A stretch of DNA of 64,000 nucleotides, from contig JAYKXP010000190.1 in NCBI GenBank assembly GCA_037176845.1, forward strand, positions 16,891 through 80,890. The letters run 5' to 3'. The notes below the pieces were generated by a model, which saw only the letters and a program-made list of their open reading frames with translations, did not search any database and was not told the origin of the DNA. The first letter of the stretch is position 1; each line of letters starts with the position of its first letter. Shown one piece after another: positions 1-12,600 of this stretch. This DNA is from Paramarasmius palmivorus (lineage: Eukaryota; Basidiomycota; Agaricomycetes; Agaricales; Marasmiaceae). Made by a program: the position numbers and the translations under genes.

Positions 1-111
1 AACATCCGCCCGTTGACCGATATGTACTACTCCCCCTGTGACGATGAACTGGTCGCGTGATAGGTCGTCCGCGTCAATAGCTTGACTGCCAAAGATATGA
101 TTGAAGGCCAT
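1..111 (-). CDS. 5' end of an unidentified gene, cut by the window edge
   Basis: A 37-codon frame opens with ATG at position 111 on the minus strand and runs off the window. It starts MAFNHIFGSQAIDADD and ends near HIGQRADV. Its start and end resemble the first exon of the gene at 52516-55294, which ends its N-terminal motif with IDQRPDVE. The DNA just upstream (about 115-160) also matches the sequence upstream of that gene (about 55300-55345), including a shared stretch around AGGGCTGAGGGTCTTGGTGG. It is therefore probably a diverged relative of that family, but only the first exon is seen. Frame and start are plausible; function is unknown. Confidence 0.45.
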   Translation of the reverse strand, partial: MAFNHIFGSQAIDADDLSRDQFIVTGGVVHIGQRADV

Positions 112-588
112 TATTGGCGAAGGAGGACTAGGGCTGAGGGTCTTGGTGGTGGTAGTTGTCGTGGAGTGCACGAGGCATACAACAGCTTAGATGGAATGGT
201 CGGCGATCTCCGATGCTGTATTCTTCAAGTACAAGGAAGCGTCACTCGCCTTGCCGCGCCGTCATTGTCTTGGTATTGACCGGCAAGCCACCCGTGCTTG
301 CCGTCCACAGTTTCCTGTAGTATTTCGAACCGTGACTACGACGGGAAACAACACATGTACATATACTGTATACATCTTGACTATGACAGAACTGTTCCTC
401 CAACTAAGTCCAGAACAGAATATCGATCAAGCCGACTCGGAAAAGAAATATGGTGCATATTAAGCAAAGATCGGGGACGGCTGGGAAGACGGACGTTTGG
501 TTCAAGACTAGGCGGCGGGTCGGACGACTGGAAACGAAAGCAATCTTCCGAGGAGTCTTTCCAGTCAATGTCAACTAGATTCCCACAC

Positions 589-2703
589 TCAGTCTTCCTC
601 GGAAGCTGAAGATGAACAGCCCTCGTCTGCGAGCATGAGTATGGCGAGTTCAGGCGACGTCCCTTGTGTGGGATTTTGACTTGTTTGAGAGCTAGAGCCC
701 GAGTGATCCTCTTGAGAAGCCAAAAAGGTCTTGATTTTATCGCGAATATCGCTGACAATGTCGCTTTTCTTTAAAATACGAACAAATCTAAGTTAGTATG
801 GTTCGAGACTGCAGAATCGCTCTAATCCACGTACCCTAAACCAGTCCGGCCTTTTTGCACCAAACCCAAGGCATTGAAGTCGTAAGCGCACGCAAGTCTC
901 GCAACGACCTTGTTCGTCTGGTTTTTCGTCACATTTCTAGAAAGCGCGCGAGACCAAAAGAGAAAAAAAGCGCCTGTCAGCAAGAGTTGTACAGCAGAGA
1001 AAGCGATATGGGCGACTAACCTTTCGACGAATTCTGCATGTGTAGCATGCACTCTTCGCTCGGACGGCTCCCTTGGCCTTGGGTGCTCCGGTGGTCATCT
1101 TTGCTTCGGTCACTCTAATGCCGGCATCTCGCCGCGCGTTTTCAATCCCTCGTGACGATGTGGGATTGATGCCAAAGTAGTTGGTGAAGGAGGAAGTCGA
1201 GGGGATATGGTTAGGCCCCCTGGGCGCTTGCAGGCGGGACGACGTTGGTGGCGGGCCTAACTCCTTGGGTACACATTTGAGCTCTGCTGCTGACAGGAAC
1301 TCAACCACCTGTTCAGATGTACAATGCCGATCGACACTATTCTGCATTTCCACGAAAAGTTGGCTGTCCCACTCTTCTGCAATGATGATCGTAGTACCTG
1401 CGGCCTGAAGCAACTCCGCTAGGCTCTCGACTATATTACACGCTTGGGGTCTCGAGTCGGGGGGATTCCAACAGTAAGTGATTAACGACCAGATTGCGTC
1501 GTAAGGCGCCTTATGCACAAAAAGTGGCGCCAATGGATGCTTCCCTCGAATAATGGCAGTAATCACTGCTCCATCATTGGATAAATCATGGAAAGGGAGG
1601 CGACCCGTGATGACCTACATTATATCGTTCAGTCTTGAGATGTAAGTAGTACAATGGACAGCACTTGCCTCATAATAAACACACCCGCACGAATAGATAT
1701 CACTCTCTTTCGTCGCTGAACACCCTTCTAGTATTTCAGGAGCAGACCATCTGACACTCCCTGGTCTGCCTGTGCTAGTGCTCGAAGTGATTTGATGCGC
1801 AATGCGGGACAACCCGAAATCGGCCAGGCAGGCCCGATGAGAAGAAGTAATGAGGATGTTGACCTAGTGTTCGTGGAGTCTGTCAGTGGCACTGGCAAAA
1901 CAGTATATGACTAACCCCTTTGAGGTCTCCGTGGATGATGTTCCATTCGTGTAGACATGATAATCCGGCGGCTATATCGTGCATCTGGACTTACCATTAA
2001 GACTCGGTGGATTGGGTTCGACTCTGAGACAATGGAGCTTACAAGCTGTAACTGAACCACAGAATCTTGTGGGCAACCTTCCAGATATTTAACAAGGTTG
2101 CCGTTCTCCATCCACGGAGAAACGAGGCAAATACGTTTGTGAGTGTCATCCAGGTAGTACAGGCCGAGGCAAGGGAGTAGATTAGGATGTTTGAGTTGTC
2201 GCCAGACAATTGCCTCACGCAGGAATGGCTGATGGTCTGCTGGTAAGGATATGTCCAGTAACGAGCATGGGTACGGGACATACCTTTATAAAGCGATTAA
2301 TGTCGGTGGAAGGGACCCTGGACACCTTCAAGCACACGATTCGACTATCAACTCCAATAGTCCCCTTATAAATATCGCCAAATCCACCAAAATCAACCGG
2401 ATGTATCTCAACCATCCTTGCGCATTGAATTGTCAAACAACTGGGATATAGATCGGAGTGTTTTGAAAGGCGAATCATTGTGTGGCAGATCTGACTTCGT
2501 AAATCGGCAGTTATTCCCGGGGCATCGATTAGCTGTGTTCGTGGTCAACTCGGTTTTATGTCGTGCTGAGAATGTATATTTACTTGTTGTAGGTGATCCA
2601 GCAATGACTGTGCAATGACTCCTTGTTGGTTGTAGAGCTCCCGGCGGACTTCTCTGTGTCGGAATATGAGCTGAAGGCGCCTCAGCTCGTTTTCGTAGTT
2701 CAT
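589..2703 (-). CDS. TKL-type protein kinase fused to a Zn(II)2Cys6 DNA-binding domain
   Basis: Eight exons join in one frame: 2703-2584, 2532-2284, 2228-2043, 1984-1916, 1863-1669, 1614-1021, 936-835 and 768-589. All seven introns are phase 0, giving 564 residues. The N-terminal helical part leads into a glycine loop (GGFGDIYKG), an invariant-lysine candidate (VCLKV), a catalytic loop of the TKL form (HGDLKGVNIL), ADFGLS and an APEIL segment. After the C-lobe, the 594-base exon continues without a stop through about 110 residues into ACYTCRIRRK. This continues over the next intron as KCDE..C..C..C, spaced C-x2-C-x6-C-x9-C-x2-C-x6-C, the canonical binuclear zinc cluster. The tail contains DIRDKIKTFLASQ. 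The fifth intron has a GC donor. A kinase and a stand-alone zinc-cluster protein that happen to share a frame remain possible, because an internal Met (MTTGAPKAKG) lies just before the cluster. Confidence 0.8.
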
Positions 2704-3089
2704 GGTGGAGTGGTGACAACCACTGTCAGGCAGTAGGGTTCCCGTGTCTTTATATTGTGATCAGAATGATGCTAACACCCACAGCATTGAGTTATAGAAG
2801 CTATCCATAATGCATCAATCGAAATTTACGAACCAGAACCGACTTCGATGAACCTTTCTTTCCCAGTGTCCCATCCTTGGTCGCTGTTCAACCTCTCTGT
2901 CTACGTTTTATTCGAGGGTGATTGAAGAAGTAGTGAAGAAGTGTGAAGTAAGCAGCTGTCAGGGCCGTGGGCCCGAGAAATTCCCTTTCTATGAACCATC
3001 CAGGGAACACTTCTCGAACTCAGCCTTTCAATTCAAAGGCATAGCTCTATACACGAGGCACGAATAATTAAGTCTGTCTAGGGGAGATT
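2704..3089. other. intergenic stretch, no gene seen
   Basis: This lies upstream of the kinase gene and outside the inverted-repeat arm. No frame shows a recognisable motif. It should contain the kinase promoter, but no clear core element was found. Confidence 0.4.
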
Positions 3090-3669
3090 AGGTCTCATCC
3101 TGCAAGTACTTGGGTCGCACCAGACTCTTACTCGCTCGACGTAGTATGTACACTTTTACTTTGAATTCGGCTTTTCGAATTTTAACCAAAACGGATAGGA
3201 CAGATTAATAGTTCTCACAAGAGGGCAGTGATGCATACTACGTATACGCATCTCGGCGGAGAATGAGGGTAGCATGTTTTGGTTTTGCGGGTAGCTTGAA
3301 TATGGGACATGGTACGTTTGCTCAAGCCAATGGTTCTATCGGTGACATTCTAATCCTCGATCTGGACAGTCACATTTTTGCAACCTAGGACTCGACAGTT
3401 CTCAGTACACAGTCAACACACGTCACGTTTGGTCTTGAAGCCCGTTTTTCATCGACGAGCCCGAGATGGAGACCACTGACTGGACTCGGGGCACGCGTAC
3501 AACGCGACGCGGTATGAATTGGGTATGATACGTTTATACGCGATGGTACAAGCTTTGGGAGGTACGTGGCTGCGAATAATATACAAATTAACGATATACT
3601 TAACTAGTTTGTATAAGTTTAACAGGTGTCCGAGGAAAGCTCAATTCTACTTACTCGACGTCAGTACTA

Positions 3670-4359
3670 TCACCCAACACTCGACAGAGGAACACACACG
3701 CACCATAAACCAACACCATGAATGTGGCCAATAACATCTCCAGTCAACCTTCCTGTTTGCAAATCGCGCAGGATAGCAGCGAGTATCGGGTCGGTAGAAT
3801 GTCTTGGTGGTGGTGGTCCTGGGATCTTCAGGTTCGAGTGGGAGTGAGGGTTCTTTGGATAGATGGAAGGTGGGACTTTGGTTTGGGTATTACGATGATG
3901 ATGTTGGTGAGCCACTCTATGCGTATGCCCAGCGTCTACTAATGTTTATGGGTAACGAAACGTCAGGAAACGACAATCAAGCGCGTACGATATCGATGCC
4001 TTTGGTCTCTTTCACGCGCATTGGATGTGGAGATATTGCTGAGGAGAACGATCAGTATCGAATGGTTAATTGCGGTATCGCAACGTACCTTGTAGAGGAG
4101 CCACTATGCCAATGCATATCTTCAGCTTCAAGGCCATCGACATCGGTATCGGAATCAGGATTGAAGCCGTCATCTGCAAAGCAGGATCAATTGACGGCCA
4201 TGGTCCGGGTGAATGCAAGGAAAACACACCAGTCTGTGGGTCATGAACACACCGAACGGTTGTCTGAGGCGTGTTATTCAGGTTGATGTTTATCGAGATA
4301 CCGTCGACATGATGGATAGCATGACCATGAATCTGAAAGTGTTTTCCAGAGTTGAACAT
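3670..4359 (-). CDS. J protein, left-arm copy: N-terminal motif, acidic middle, conserved C-terminal block
   Basis: Four exons fit with consistent phases: 4359-4230, 4173-4089, 4038-3989 and 3935-3670, giving 176 residues. The N-terminus MFNSGKHFQIHGHAIHHVDG resembles the first exon of the NACHT genes in this window. The second exon is acidic (DSDTDVDGLEAED). The last exon is His/Pro-rich and ends with DPILAAILRDLQTGRLTGDV. That last block is nearly identical in all three J copies, which argues that it is translated. No catalytic motif, signal peptide or membrane segment is seen. Function is unknown; the shared first exon suggests a partner of proteins with the same motif, which is inference. 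Confidence 0.6.
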
Positions 4360-4794
4360 TTGGTGACTTGGGGTGGGGAAAGATTCGACGAGGGATTTGG
4401 AACATTAGCGGCGCAATTTAAGTAAACCAGGAACATCGAAAGCAAGTGAAAGGTCGAAATCCGAAAGCAGGCTACCGGTCCCATTTTAGATCATGGCCCT
4501 ACAGACGCCAAGGAATATTAGAAGCAGAACAAACCAGCATGCTATCCGTTTCCTTTTATATCTTCCGACTCTGGTTCTCTGATTTATAAAGCACCAGTAC
4601 TCTGAATCTCCCCTTATCCTCCTCCCAGTTTCTCTTGAATCAACCGCGGTCACACCGGTTCTCTCGAGGGACTCTCTGGGATTCTTCTCTCTCTATCTTG
4701 TGTAAGGTCAACGTGATTCCCATCGCGCTGCCTCTACATCTTTCGTCGTTGTGGTCGTCGTCTATCGCGTTCAGGTGCCCCTGGTCTGATCGAC

Positions 4795-4960
4795 CCCGTG
4801 GGGTTTTATCCAACGCTCTTCGACGCCGGGCGCCCTGTCCATTTGTCGGATGATATTGGATCTTGGATAACGTCCTTGACTCCGACGCCCTATCCATTTA
4901 TCGGATGACGTTGGATGGCGTTGATGCCTGGATAACGTCGGACGCTACCTGATGGATTCC
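4795..4960. repeat. minisatellite, left-arm version (about two units)
   Basis: The segment contains repeated blocks built on CTATCCATTTATCGGATGAC and TGGATAACGTC. The matching place in the right arm (20590-20830) has at least three units, so copy number differs between the arms. Confidence 0.6.
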
Positions 4961-5149
4961 GACACTGCTGGGGATGGGATGTATTCCTTGTACATGTAGT
5001 AGCATGAAATGAAATATATTCAATTCAACAACATATCATACATCGTGTTTGGCCTACTCTTGAGCACTTGAGCGTTTGCCCGTCGCCGGATTCCATGCCC
5101 CAACTACTGTCCCCAATCTCTCTACCCCCACACTCTATGGTATCGAGTC

Positions 5150-5690
5150 TTCTCTGCGATGACACCACTACACTGCGTGGTGTGATGTTAGGGTGATAAC
5201 GATCCCCCTAGACTCACCATCCGTTCCTACGAGTGCTGGTGCTCAAAGGCAGCCTGAAAGTCGCGTTATCGTTAGAACTCTGAACAAAACAGGAATGAGA
5301 CGCAAAACGTACCAAGATCTCGATCTTTCCTCAGTTGTACATGTATCGTATGCCTTTCAACGTTAATAGAGGAGGATATAGGCTAGGCGGAGGAGGAGAA
5401 GGAGATGATGGCGGCGGCGGTGGTGGTAAGAAGGAAAGAAGGGGACGTGGGAGACCAGTTTTCTGAGAGTCGGTTTGACCCTGTACTCCGGAGTTGCGCC
5501 ACAGTCCCAAAAAATACTTAACCATCATGCTGTCCAACTCGTATCGACTCTGGAAGAACATCAGGTGGATGTCGGCGGACGTTAGATTTTACCCGATTCC
5601 TGGACCACATGGTCTCAGATAGCATTAGATACATCTCAACCAATTCAAGTCCCCAAGTCGCGCTCGGAGTACCCGCGCTGACCCACACCT
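5150..5690 (+). pseudogene. decayed copy of the right-arm 208-codon frame
   Basis: This stretch is the inverted counterpart of 19764-20390. It starts with an equivalent ATGACACCACTACAC block and has a comparable purine-rich Gly-coding run (GGCGGCGGCGGTGGTGG). Stops and frameshifts break the frame that is open in the right arm. Either this copy has decayed or the right-arm frame is not a gene. Confidence 0.4.
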
Positions 5691-6451
5691 GGCGTTTCTG
5701 AGCGCCCTTGACGCGTGACAGAGTAGTGAGAAGCTGTTCTCAAGCTCTCAAGGCTGAACAAGCATTCCTCTGATGAGGAATCTGAACAGGCTGGTACCCT
5801 AAACAAGGCGGAAAGTGTGATCAATACCAATGTCAATGTAGGGAATACTCAATAGACTAACCTGGGAGGAGCGAATGGGACTGCTATTTGGAGGAGGCGC
5901 CCTTTTGTTGGTCGTCGCGGAAAAGTACTGTAACGATTTGTCATGTACTGTTCCAATACTGTTCTCAGCCTTCCGCCACGACGTCACACCTCTGTTGCTG
6001 TTTCTCCTACATATACAACTCTTCAAAAGACCTAGAGTGCTCAAGGGTTCAACGCGTCGAGGGTTTTGGGAGTGGGGTTGGTTGGGGGGTGTCGGCAGTG
6101 AGTCGTCTCTAAACATGTCTTTCGTCCAATCTCATCTTGTATCATCATTTTCTAGCTTTCAAAACGATACCCATCCCACTCATTTCGAACCCACCTTTTG
6201 CGAAACACGAAACTCAAGCTTCAAGTATGAAGAACAAAACATCGGAACGGTTCCACTTTCAGAACACTCGTATGCATAACTATCGTATGAACGCACACCG
6301 GCCAGTGATTGACTCCGCTACCGATACAATAGATGGACGACAAACGCCATAGGGATTCAGAAATGAAGCTTGAAGCTTGAAGCTGTGATCGAAATGTGAC
6401 TGCGACAGGAGCACGACAGACTCCTTTTAGTCTACTCTTCCTACTCCCACC

Positions 6452-7151
6452 ATGTCAAGAAAACTCCAGCAAAACTCGATTCTATCACAGCAACCAGGTT
6501 GGTTCAGCCAGCGCATGTTCGCTCTCTTCCCTTTCACTGTGGTTTTCCAATACCTGCTCGTATTCTCCGAAGGCGTCATTTTCCTCGCTGGCTCTGCAGT
6601 TCCATTTCAGTTAGTCTGGGTACCCCTAATATCTACTCTCGTCCTTCTCGGCTGCGCACTGTTCTTGCTTGTCCACTATCCGCCTTCAAAGATACGATTC
6701 GCAATTGGGATGGAAATTCATTTTGTCTCTGTGAGCATCATCGTTGGTGAGTCTACTGTGTCTATCAAATGTTAAACGTTCTGACTTTTTATCAGCATCC
6801 AAATGGGTATATCTCTTCGAATTCACGACACCGACATTCGCCATTGTCGTTGCGTCTACCCTCGTCTTGTTGCATCTCATATTCCCTTCATTGTATTTGG
6901 TGTGTAATGGAGAACACGGCTTTGACTTTGGGATCACTCCGATAGGCAGCCTAATTTCAACTGTCTTGCTCGCCTTGGCGGGGGTCTTGCTAGCCTTGGC
7001 GAGGTTCATGGAGGAGGTCAACGATCTTTTCATGGGGCGATGGATGAGCAGTGAGATTGGAGGTGAAGCGACTTCAAGCGTGTTGGAAGAAGATCCGGGT
7101 CATCTACCTATACATGTTGCTAAACAAGTTTGTTCTAGTCGCTTGGTATGA
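6452..7151 (+). CDS. multi-pass membrane protein A, left-arm copy
   Basis: Two exons, 6452-6746 and 6796-7151, with a 49-nt phase-1 intron (GTGAGT..ATCAG) give 216 residues. The protein starts MSRKLQQNSILSQQPGWF and has at least four hydrophobic stretches: around FPFTVVFQYLLVFSEGVIFL, LVWVPLISTLVLLGCALFLL, TFAIVVASTLVLLHLIF and ISTVLLALAGVLLALA. The loops are short and no cofactor or transporter motif is recognised. The right-arm copy (18390-19083) preserves start, splice sites and frame, which supports coding. It is followed 112 bases later by membrane gene B on the same strand. Confidence 0.7.
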
Positions 7152-7262
7152 TGCTTTCGAAATGTCCACCATCGTAGAAACATGGAATGAACGTGTTGTA
7201 TTATCATCTACCTTGATTTTTGTTTGAATATAATACATTGAAATCAGAACGATGGTCGAGCG

Positions 7263-7869
7263 TTGACGCGCCCATTCTCAGCTCAAACCACTACCGCCGT
7301 CATGCCTGGTACTACGCTACAACACCTCGAATCGCTCAATCCACCCTACCCAGCAACAATGGATATATTTACTTTCCGGTCAATTCTCCTAATTACCGCC
7401 ATTCTTCAAGTTGCTCTCGTCGTCGTACAAGCCAACCAAGACCAAGACCAAGATCCTCAACCAGTCTGGGGATTCCAATTCTACTACACCAAGCTACCAT
7501 TCATCTACTCGTCAATTTTATTCGAAATCGCTCTACACATCGTCTTCCTCTATCCTCTATCCGACGCGCTCGTTATTTGGACCCATATCCATATGCTTCC
7601 ATTGAGTCTCATCTTCGGTGTGTAGCTCTAGCTCCTTTCATCGCAATTCCTCTTGACTCTCAATGCCAGCGATGAACGCACCTCCGTCAATTGAACTCAC
7701 AGCAACTTTCTCAAACACAACAAACATCATTTTCAGAACCCTTGTTTACCTGTCCACACTCAATTTCTTGTTCTTCTTGGCCCCCCCATGCCCAAGGAGT
7801 AGACTGAAATTCGGCGGGACGTTTCTTATTGTTGTAGTGCTTGGTTATGTTATCAGAGATATTGGGTGA
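7263..7869 (+). CDS. multi-pass membrane protein B, left-arm copy
   Basis: Exons 7263-7617 and 7670-7869, joined by a 52-nt phase-1 intron, encode 184 residues. Hydrophobic stretches include ILLITAILQVALVVVQA, PFIYSSILFEIALHIVFLY, FRTLVYLSTLNFLFFL and GGTFLIVVVLGYVI. A hydrophilic loop carries NQDQDQDPQ. The layout (four membrane spans, one intron after the third) parallels gene A, so A and B may be old paralogues; this is inference. Both copies in the window keep the splice sites and the C-terminal GYVIRDIG. No family was recognised. Confidence 0.7.
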
Positions 7870-7929
7870 TGGGTACGTCGTCTTGGGTGTTTTGCTGTTT
7901 GTGGATCGCTGAATAGGACTTAGGCTACG

Positions 7930-8166
7930 ATGCTTATTCTGCTACCACCGTCATGCCCACCAAGTCAACTCGTCCTTCAAGCTCACTCGAATCGCCCGCA
8001 TCTGCTCTATCAAGAAACGTTCGCTGGCAACACTCCTAATCACCGCCGTCTTGTCGTCCTACAAGCCTCAAAAGCCTTTGCCTCAAGATTCCACGACTGG
8101 ATGTCCTTGTTTTACTCGTTACTTCTAGGCGGATACCCATCATGCCCCATGCCCGCATCTCGATGA
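7930..8166 (+). pseudogene. decayed third member of the membrane-gene cluster
   Basis: Immediately after gene B the sequence again begins with a GCTACCACCGTCATGCC block like the start of gene B. It continues with a Leu/Ser-rich frame that soon meets stops. The counterpart in the right arm (17293-17586) is similarly broken, and a further fragment lies at 30355-30640. It reads as a dead tandem copy. Confidence 0.45.
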
Positions 8167-8170
8167 ACTT

Positions 8171-9630
8171 TAAAAATGGGCTAAGAGGCGAATGTATGCC
8201 CACCCGGATACCAACTTATGCTATCTTGGTGAGCATTTCTTATCTCCCTTTTCCTTTTTTCAGTGCATCTTATTCATGTTGTAGACGACAAAGAATCCCG
8301 GTAGCTATTAAGACTACACATACACACGACCTCCCTGGCTATCTGGTACTCTCGACTGGTGTAGAGTATCCTAACGCAACAATAGCCGTCTTCCGACCTC
8401 TCGTCTTCGTTTTATGACTTCGTTTTGGTAATTCCTGGGCCAAGTTTGGCTAGCGAGTGGGACGATGAGTGAGCGGCCCATGGCCAATGTATAGCTCCTC
8501 AAACAAACCAGTCGAGGCGGAATGGGAGAAGGGGGGAGAGAGAGGAAACAGGAGGAAGAGGACTTGGAGGAATGTCGACAGCAACATGACACTCACAAGG
8601 ACGGGGACGAAGGAGGTGAATATACTTAGAGTCAGAACCCGAGATATGACATCCATCACGCAACTCTGAAGACGCGATGATGCAGGGCTTTGTCACGCTG
8701 GAACTATACTAGTGGAGTGCCAAAGAGTCCCCCAGGCCCCGGCAGAGAAAGTGAGGGATAAAGTCGAGGGGTAGAGACAGAATATCTCTGACTCGGAGTC
8801 TTCGTCCAGTAAAAGTATCTGTGCGTAGAGAGAGGATTGTCCTTGTACTTCTCGTACTTAGACTTGGATTGCAATATTCATGGTCGCCAGTCAAAAGCCG
8901 TGCGTTCTATTGTCGGCAATTTTTATTTTCCGCTGGACAGCGGTCGGACCTCCTGGGTTGGCCTTGTATTTGCTGTAAGAAATGGGCAGTCATGCATGAG
9001 CGCTCGAACAGATCACCTGCAATCCACGTGGAATTAGCGGAGTTAGAAAATTGGCCCAGTCAACCCACCCTTTCTCCAGTCCTTCATCTCTTTTGTGATC
9101 ACTTTGTCGTGGTGATTAGGATGTTATTTCTGAATGGTTCATGGTGAGTAACTTACTTTTCGTTTTGAGGTCATTCACCCTTCCCCGTCTTCCATGACGA
9201 TGATGATGATGATGACAACAGCTTCGAGATAGACGCGCTCTGCGGGAAGCTCAGAGCCGCAACTATCTTTCTTTGTCTGCTTTCGCCAAATTAAAACACT
9301 TCTCTTGTCAAAGCTTTGAACACTTTGTGATTCATTGGTTCAGCTTGCTGCGACTGTCGTGCAGATTGTTCCTTCACTATTGTTCTACAAAACTTAGTTG
9401 ACGGAGACGGCCCGCATCAGACTGAACAGTTGCTATGCACACCAATCAGGAGCACATTTCTGTCAACCGTAGCAACACTGCCCAGTGCCAAATCACCAGA
9501 CGCTTCTTCCACGAGGGTAACGTTCACAATGGTTTTGCTTCTCAATCTGCAGACTAACGACCCAAACTTTCAGGTTCGACCAGGTAATGCTGTTGCATAG
9601 CCTGCTTCTGGCTAGACTGCGAGCTAGAAT
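8171..9630. other. unique spacer, no confident gene
   Basis: This lies between the left arm and the NACHT gene. It contains a short GATGAT microsatellite near 9199-9217 and frames of up to 108 codons without recognisable motifs. The 3' part must hold the promoter of the NACHT gene starting at 9631. Confidence 0.4.
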
Positions 9631-12600
9631 ATGGCCTTTGATTCTTGCAATAACATCGCAATAGAGGGAGGGACGTTCAATGCAGTAGAGGGAAATCAAA
9701 TTAGCACAACAAACTACTATGAACAGTACAACGGTAAGTCCTATTTTCTTGCTTTCATCTGGGTTGTCACTCAGTAGTACTCCTGCAGGCCGCCAGAATC
9801 CCTTCGATATCCTATCCCATTCTGCATCGTTGAACGCAACCCACACCTCAGAACAACGATTTCCTCCTCCCAAATGTCATCCAGAGACCCGAGAAGAGAT
9901 TCTCAAGACACTCAGCACATGGATACTAGCAAAAAATCGCTCTAGGATCATGTGGGTGTACGGCACCGTAGGCGTTGGGAAGTCGGCCATAGCTCAAACC
10001 CTCTGCGAGAAATTCGCCGATAGCTGTTTGGCTGCAAGCTTCTTTTTCTCGCGGACGGATCCGTCCCGAAATCATATTGATCGCTTTGTGGCGACCATTG
10101 CCCACCAGCTCGCCACTGCGAAGTCATTCTTCGTTCGTCATTGGGCGCGAAGAGCAATCCGAGCAGCAATTAAACACGACCAGGATATCCTTCGTCACTC
10201 CGCAATTGAATCAACTTTTAGAACCCTCGTTCTGGGTCCGTACACGACTATCCCTCGTATATTCCAAGTCTATACGCCCAATGTGCTCATTGTGGATGGA
10301 CTCGACGAATGTCTTCACATTCCATCGCAGGAGAGGCTGTTAACACTCCTATGGACTGCCACTATGTCACGTCATCCTTGCCCATTTGCTTTGGTCATAT
10401 TCAGTAGACCGGAGCCCCATATCACAGACTTTTTCAATCGCGTCTCCCGAGAGAGCTTGGCATTCGACCGTTTGCGCATCGGCGATTCATTGGAAACAGA
10501 TCGCGACATCGAAACCTTCCTGCTCTCTCGTTTTCGCGAAATCCGTGCCAAACACCACCGGGCCATGCAAAACGTTCCTGATTCATGGCCAGGTCCAGCT
10601 GTCATATCACAGCTGATTCAGAGGGCATGTGGTCAATTTGTGTACGCCACAACTGTGATTAAATACATTGACACCCGCGACGCGTTGCCAACGAAACGCT
10701 TGGATGACATACTCAGTGCGAGGCCGGCAAAACCATCCCCATACGCGGAACTAGACTTGCTGTACCGGCAGATCCTTCGCTCTTGCCACGACATAACGGC
10801 GGTGCTCCAGATTTTGCAGCTTGTGCTCGGTAGCAGTTCGGACGTCCCTGCAAACGAGCTGTGGTTGATAGCCCAGATCCTTGAGGTGGACGAAGCGATG
10901 ATCCCGGTATTAATGATTGGATTACATTCCGTGCTCCAGGTACCGAGCGATTCCAGGGAGCGGATTGTGATTTTTCACGCATCGTTTTCCGAATTTCTTC
11001 GGGATCCTGAACGCTCTCAGGAGTTTTTCGTGCCACCTCTGCCCGACGGTGTAAGAATGAAGGCGTACTTCATCTCGAAGTTCGAGAGCTTGCGTTCTCG
11101 CGGAATGTACCGGTTACCTCAGTCGTGGCCTGGGAAGGTTGCTCTCGAATCTTGCGTGCAGCGGGCTGGTGGGCAAATTCTGTATGCGGACATCCTTTTG
11201 GATTACCTCGAGGGCGATCCTGATGGTCGGTTGGATGTGGTATTGTCCCTGCAACCTCGACAAATATCTCCAACCGCCGAATTGGACCTGCTCTGTCAGG
11301 AGATACTTTGGGAATGTGGAGATGTCGCCCTCCGTATTCTGCAGCTGGTACTTGCTTCAAGTCCAGAATTACCGACTAATACACCCTGGTCAGTCGCGCA
11401 GGTTCTGGACATAGATTACAATGCAGTCACAGGTTATCTGGCCAAGTTGCGCCCCATTGTACTTATACCCTCGACAGGCACCAATGATCCCATACTTATC
11501 CGCCATTCATGCATCTCTGACTTCCTACTATCTCCAGAGCGCGCGCAACAGTTCTATATTACCCCTCTTAACAAGGGTCAGAATTTAGCGGTTCATCTCG
11601 AATCTATGATAGCTAGTGTTCGTGCAGAACACAGGTTACCGCAGTCATGGCCCGGACGATCAGCTTTCCAATCTATCCTGCGAAAATCAGGAGGGCACCA
11701 TGTATATGTGGATACGCTTACTCGATACCTCGCCGCTGAGCCTTTCCCACGTTTAACAGACGTCGTCGATTCTGAACTTGACAAGCATGAAATATCCCCC
11801 GAATTCGAGCTCTATACACTCTATCGCCTTGTTTTGGATAGCTGCCACACTTCTCATGGCGAGATCCGTCAGCTACTTTGGATAATTCGCGAATGCAGCC
11901 CATGGATCTCTATAACAGTGTTATCCCGCGCCCTGGAGCTGCATATAACATACGTTTCACGTATTTTGTATGAATTGGGGCCAATTTGCCAGGTTGTAGA
12001 TAATAGCGGTGGGATGGTATCCTTCCGGCACCCTTCCTTTTCTGATTTCCTACTGGATGTGGACCATGCGGGACCTTACGCCATACCACTTTCTCCAGAC
12101 GAAACAGTCAGGGCATCCCTTTGTTATCACCTAGAGAAGCACTGGCCGGGCAACACTGCAGTCGGCAGGCTTGTTCAAATGGCGTGTGGTCAGGAAATAT
12201 ATGTTCAAACACTCATCCAGTACATTGAGACCAAAACCTATCATACCCAAGCCTTGCTCGAGATCGTGAACGAAGGGCGTAGAAATTCCGGTCAGAGACC
12301 AACGAATCCAAATTACCACTTGGATCGTCTATACCACCGCATACTTCGCACTGGTTTCGCGTCGAGGAATCGTCACATAATGCTGCAGATCTTTCTAATG
12401 GCGATAAAATATGACCGGGAGAAGTCTCCTTGGATTCTGGATTGCATCAGAAAATATCTTCGCGAAAATGATGGCCCATTTCTCAACACTGCATGCGAAT
12501 CACTTCGTTCGATACTTGATTTCTCGCTCGACCCAAAGAGGCCATACCCAATACACTTTCACCATTCTTCGTTTCCGGAGTTCCTACTCAATGAGGAGCG

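Larger units (their letters stand above)
3090..8170 (+). repeat. left arm of a large inverted duplication
   Basis: The segment matches 17270-22580 on the opposite strand over almost its whole length, with scattered substitutions and indels. Paired landmarks are the J gene (4359 against 21265), gene A (6452 against 19083) and gene B (7263 against 18269). The outer edge is near 3090, where a sequence around CTCGCTCGACGTAG faces its reverse complement near 22500. The inner edge is near 8170 and 17270. Protein identity between arms is high (see genes A and B), but minisatellite copy number and open frames differ, so this is an old duplication rather than an assembly mirror. Confidence 0.85.

Noticed and set aside
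3963..4038. Early stop of the J gene in the arm copies
   Set aside because: A well-phased 53-nt intron removes the TGA in both arms and links to a C-terminal block conserved in three copies, so the longer model is preferred.
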